Assembly (NCBI GenBank): GCA_036383255.1
Contig: DASVOS010000002.1
Coordinates: 1-40,582, forward strand
Direction of reading: 5' to 3'
Source of the DNA: Gammaproteobacteria bacterium
GTDB taxonomy: Bacteria; Pseudomonadota; Gammaproteobacteria; Natronospirales; REEB76
Length of the DNA: 40,582 nt
This document shows, in pieces, positions 38,505 through 40,582 of this stretch (position 1 is its first letter; every line of letters starts with the position of its first letter). The position numbers were made by a program, and so were the translations under genes. The notes below the pieces were generated by a model. The model did not search any database, was not told where the DNA came from, and saw only the letters and a program-made list of their open reading frames with translations.

Positions 38505-39908
38505 ATGACCGTCCGTACCCGTTTCGCCCCCAGTCCCACCGGCTACCTGCATATCGGCGGCGCACGCACCGCGCTGTTCTGCTGGCTGTACTCCCGCCAC
38601 CACGGCGGCACGTTCATCCTGCGGGTGGAGGACACGGACCGGGAGCGCTCCACGGACGCCGCGGTGCAGGCGATCCTGGACGGCATGGCCTGGCTGGACC
38701 TCAAGCAGGACGAGGGCCCGTTCTACCAGACCCAGCGCTTCGACCGCTACCGAGAAGTGGCCCAGCAGATGCTGGCGGCGGGCACGGCTTATCACTGCTA
38801 CTGCAGCAAGGAAGAGCTGGATGCCATGCGGGCCGAGCAGATGGCGCGCAAGGAGAAGCCCCGCTATGACGGCCGCTGCCGCGACCGCAGGGAGCCCAAG
38901 CCGGGCGTGACGCCTGTCATCCGCTTCAAGAACCCCCAGGAAGGGCAGACGGTGGTGGAAGACGCGGTCAAGGGCCGCGTGGTGTTCGACAACCACGAGC
39001 TGGACGACCTCATCATCGTGCGCTCCGACGGCAACCCCACCTACAACTTCTGCGTGGTGGTGGACGACATGGACATGCGCATCACCCACGTGATCCGCGG
39101 CGACGATCACCTCAACAACACCCCGCGCCAGATGAACATCCTGAAGGCGCTGGGGTTCACCCCGCCCCAGTACGCGCACCTGCCCATGATCCTGGGGCCG
39201 GACGGCACCAAGCTCTCCAAGCGCCACGGCGCCGTGAGCGTGATGCAGTACCGGGAAGACGGCTACCTCCCCGAGGCGGTGCTGAACTACCTGGTGCGGC
39301 TGGGCTGGTCCCACGGCGACCAGGAGGTGTTCAGCCGCGAGGAGATGGTGAAGCTCTTCGACATCAAGGACGTGAACACCTCCGCTTCCGCCATCAACCC
39401 CCAGAAGCTCTTGTGGCTCAACCAGCACTACATCAAGACCGGCGACCTGAAGCGCCTCGCGGACGAGCTCAAGTGGCATCTCGAGCGCATCGGCGTGGAC
39501 GTGTCCAAGGGTCCTTCGCTCGAGGGCCTGGTGAAGGCGCAGCAGGAGCGGGCCAAGACCTTCAAGGAGATGGCCGAGGGCAGCCGCTTCTTCTTCGAGG
39601 ACGTGAAGGAATACGATCCCCAGGCCGCCGCCAAGAACCTCACGCCGGACGTGCTGCCGGGACTTATGACCCTGCGGGAGAAGCTGGTGGCGCTGCCGGA
39701 GTGGGCAGCCCCGGCACTGCACGATGCGCTCAACCAGACCGCCGAGGGCCTGGGCCTGAAGCTCGGCAAGCTGGCCCAGCCCCTGCGGGTGGCGGTGTCC
39801 GGCGGCGGCATCTCGCCGCCCATCGACGCTACGCTGGAACTCTTGGGCCGCGAGACCACGCTCACGCGCCTCGACCGGGCCGTCAAGCACATCGAGAAGG
39901 CCGCCTAA
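38505..39908 (+). CDS. gltX2: Glutamyl-tRNA synthetase (canonical)
   Basis: 467 residues, full-length GluRS of the housekeeping type. HIGH-type motif YLHIG at 14-18, KMSKS-type motif KLSKR at 236-240, zinc-site pattern C98-x-C100 ... Y121-x3-C125, acceptor-binding DDHLNNTPRQMNIL, and the all-helical anticodon-binding domain ending in VSGGGISPPIDATLELLGRE. It differs clearly from the copy at 14991 and probably charges tRNA-Glu. It forms a single-gene unit between its promoter at 38468 and a strong terminator. The numbers 1 and 2 here follow position, not a published naming. Confidence 0.97.
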   Translation: MTVRTRFAPSPTGYLHIGGARTALFCWLYSRHHGGTFILRVEDTDRERSTDAAVQAILDGMAWLDLKQDEGPFYQTQRFDRYREVAQQMLAAGTAYHCYCSKEELDAMRAEQMARKEKPRYDGRCRDRREPKPGVTPVIRFKNPQEGQTVVEDAVKGRVVFDNHELDDLIIVRSDGNPTYNFCVVVDDMDMRITHVIRGDDHLNNTPRQMNILKALGFTPPQYAHLPMILGPDGTKLSKRHGAVSVMQYREDGYLPEAVLNYLVRLGWSHGDQEVFSREEMVKLFDIKDVNTSASAINPQKLLWLNQHYIKTGDLKRLADELKWHLERIGVDVSKGPSLEGLVKAQQERAKTFKEMAEGSRFFFEDVKEYDPQAAAKNLTPDVLPGLMTLREKLVALPEWAAPALHDALNQTAEGLGLKLGKLAQPLRVAVSGGGISPPIDATLELLGRETTLTRLDRAVKHIEKAA

Positions 39909-39926
39909 GAAAAGCTTTGGGTTCAT

Positions 39927-39957
39927 AAAAAAGCCGCGGCCTAGCCGCGGTTTTTTT
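39927..39957. terminator. Bidirectional terminator after the second gltX
   Basis: A 14-bp stem (AAAAAAGCCGCGGC with GCCGCGGTTTTTTT, one G-U pair) around CTA, with A and T runs that let it work for both convergent genes. Confidence 0.92.
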
Positions 39958-39975
39958 ATGCCTGGAGCGGGGTGC

Positions 39976-40582
39976 TCAGTTCAGTTGCACCCGGAAGGTG
40001 AGGGTGAAGAAAGGGCTGCTCGCGCCGGTCTTGCCGTTCATGAAGGTGCCGGCGGTGAAGGTGGCCTTGATGCACTTCACGTTCGCATCCAGCGTGCCGG
40101 CACCGCCGGTGGGCGAGTAGCTGGTTGTACAGGCGGCGTTCGAGAAGAACGTGTAGGTCGGCGCCGAGAGGCCGCTGCTGGTGGTGCCGTCCGTGAAGCT
40201 CGGGCTGCCGATGATGTAGGTGGTGTTGGTGGGGGTGGCGTCGCTGATGGAGACGCCGTTGGCACGGCCCTTGCCGCCGTTGCTCACCACCACGCTGTAC
40301 TGGCTCACGCTGCCGCTCACGGCGCGGGGCTTCACGCTGCCCAGGGGATCGGAGATCACGCTCACGGACTTCACGATGGTGAGGCTCGGCCGGCGCAGCT
40401 CGAAGCTGCCGTTGGCGGTGTGGGTGACCGTGCCCTCGGTACCTTCGAAGCCCTTGACCGTTGGAGTCCAGAAGCCCTCCGCGACGGTGTCGCCGAGGAC
40501 ATAGCCGATGGTGTTGGTGGGTGAATTGCTGTAGTACTCGAAGGTCTTGGTGTCGGCGCCGGAGTCCGCCACCTGGACCATG
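39976..40582 (-). CDS. DUF11-repeat surface or secreted protein (5' end beyond the window)
   Basis: Only the last 201 or so codons are here; the frame is open to the right edge, so the start and any signal peptide are missing. The visible part has one DUF11-type Ig-like domain (about LTIVKSVSVISDP to DATPTNTTYIIG), with the usual YSVVVSN.G...A.GVSISD pattern, and is rich in Ser, Thr, Gly and Asn, with one Cys pair that may form a disulfide. It ends FFTLTFRVQLN, without an LPxTG or a recognisable sorting domain. Such proteins are large, repetitive and exported. Function unknown. Confidence 0.7.
   Translation of the reverse strand, partial: MVQVADSGADTKTFEYYSNSPTNTIGYVLGDTVAEGFWTPTVKGFEGTEGTVTHTANGSFELRRPSLTIVKSVSVISDPLGSVKPRAVSGSVSQYSVVVSNGGKGRANGVSISDATPTNTTYIIGSPSFTDGTTSSGLSAPTYTFFSNAACTTSYSPTGGAGTLDANVKCIKATFTAGTFMNGKTGASSPFFTLTFRVQLN

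Overview
The window is a dense, G+C-rich (about two thirds by eye) stretch of bacterial chromosome. Protein families and gene order point to a gammaproteobacterium. Three blocks are conserved in Pseudomonas-like genomes (gene orders recalled, not searched): fimV-truA-trpF-accD-folC-dedD-cvpA-purF; lpxH-ppi-[synthetase]-cysS-tRNAs-folD-(tRNA-Leu)-tig-clpP-clpX-lon-hupB-ppiD-fabI; and mltD-gloB-methyltransferase-rnhA-dnaQ. trpBA lies between trpF and accD, as in many non-Pseudomonas proteobacteria. I cannot name the genus. There is no transposase, integrase, phage gene, rRNA or CRISPR array, and no gene looks broken; two genes are cut by the window ends.

Layout. 1-9243: the 3' part of fimV, then a likely single run of truA, trpF-B-A, accD, folC, a SPOR protein and cvpA. 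9267-12623: purF, a glycerate 2-kinase and miaE. 12620-14904 (minus): two tandem lipoprotein cyclophilins and lpxH. 14991-17806: a first glutamyl-tRNA synthetase gene and cysS. 17820-18590: tRNA-Lys, -His and -Arg on the minus strand and tRNA-Pro on the plus strand, with palindromic and duplicated DNA next to tRNA-Lys. 18668-28548: folD, tRNA-Leu, tig, clpP, clpX, lon, hupB, tRNA-Val, tRNA-Asp and ppiD, a protein folding and degradation block. 28616-31706 (minus): fabI, mltD, gloB. 31785-37986: methyltransferase, rnhA, dnaQ, an antiporter, a small envelope protein and hrpB, with overlapping or nearly touching genes. 37987-39908: a PilZ-like protein divergent from a second glutamyl-tRNA synthetase. 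39976-40582 (minus): the C-terminal part of a DUF11-type surface protein.

How the genes fit together. Most are core functions: tryptophan synthesis, first steps of fatty-acid synthesis (AccD, FabI), folate and one-carbon metabolism (FolC, FolD), purines (PurF), tRNA charging and modification (two GltX, CysS, TruA, MiaE), proteostasis (Tig, ClpXP, Lon, PpiD, HU) and envelope upkeep (LpxH, MltD, SPOR protein, CvpA). I see no obvious new multi-gene defence or biosynthetic system.

What deserves attention: a second glutamyl-tRNA synthetase in the slot where Pseudomonas carries glnS; a tRNA-Lys gene inside a perfect 22-bp inverted repeat that would bury its CCA end in the precursor, with a 26-bp copy of its 3' end 101 bp away beside a palindromic module; a sigma-32-like promoter with a GC palindrome in front of clpX; and a recurrent TGnTAAAAT promoter type, which at cvpA sits inside a perfect inverted repeat.
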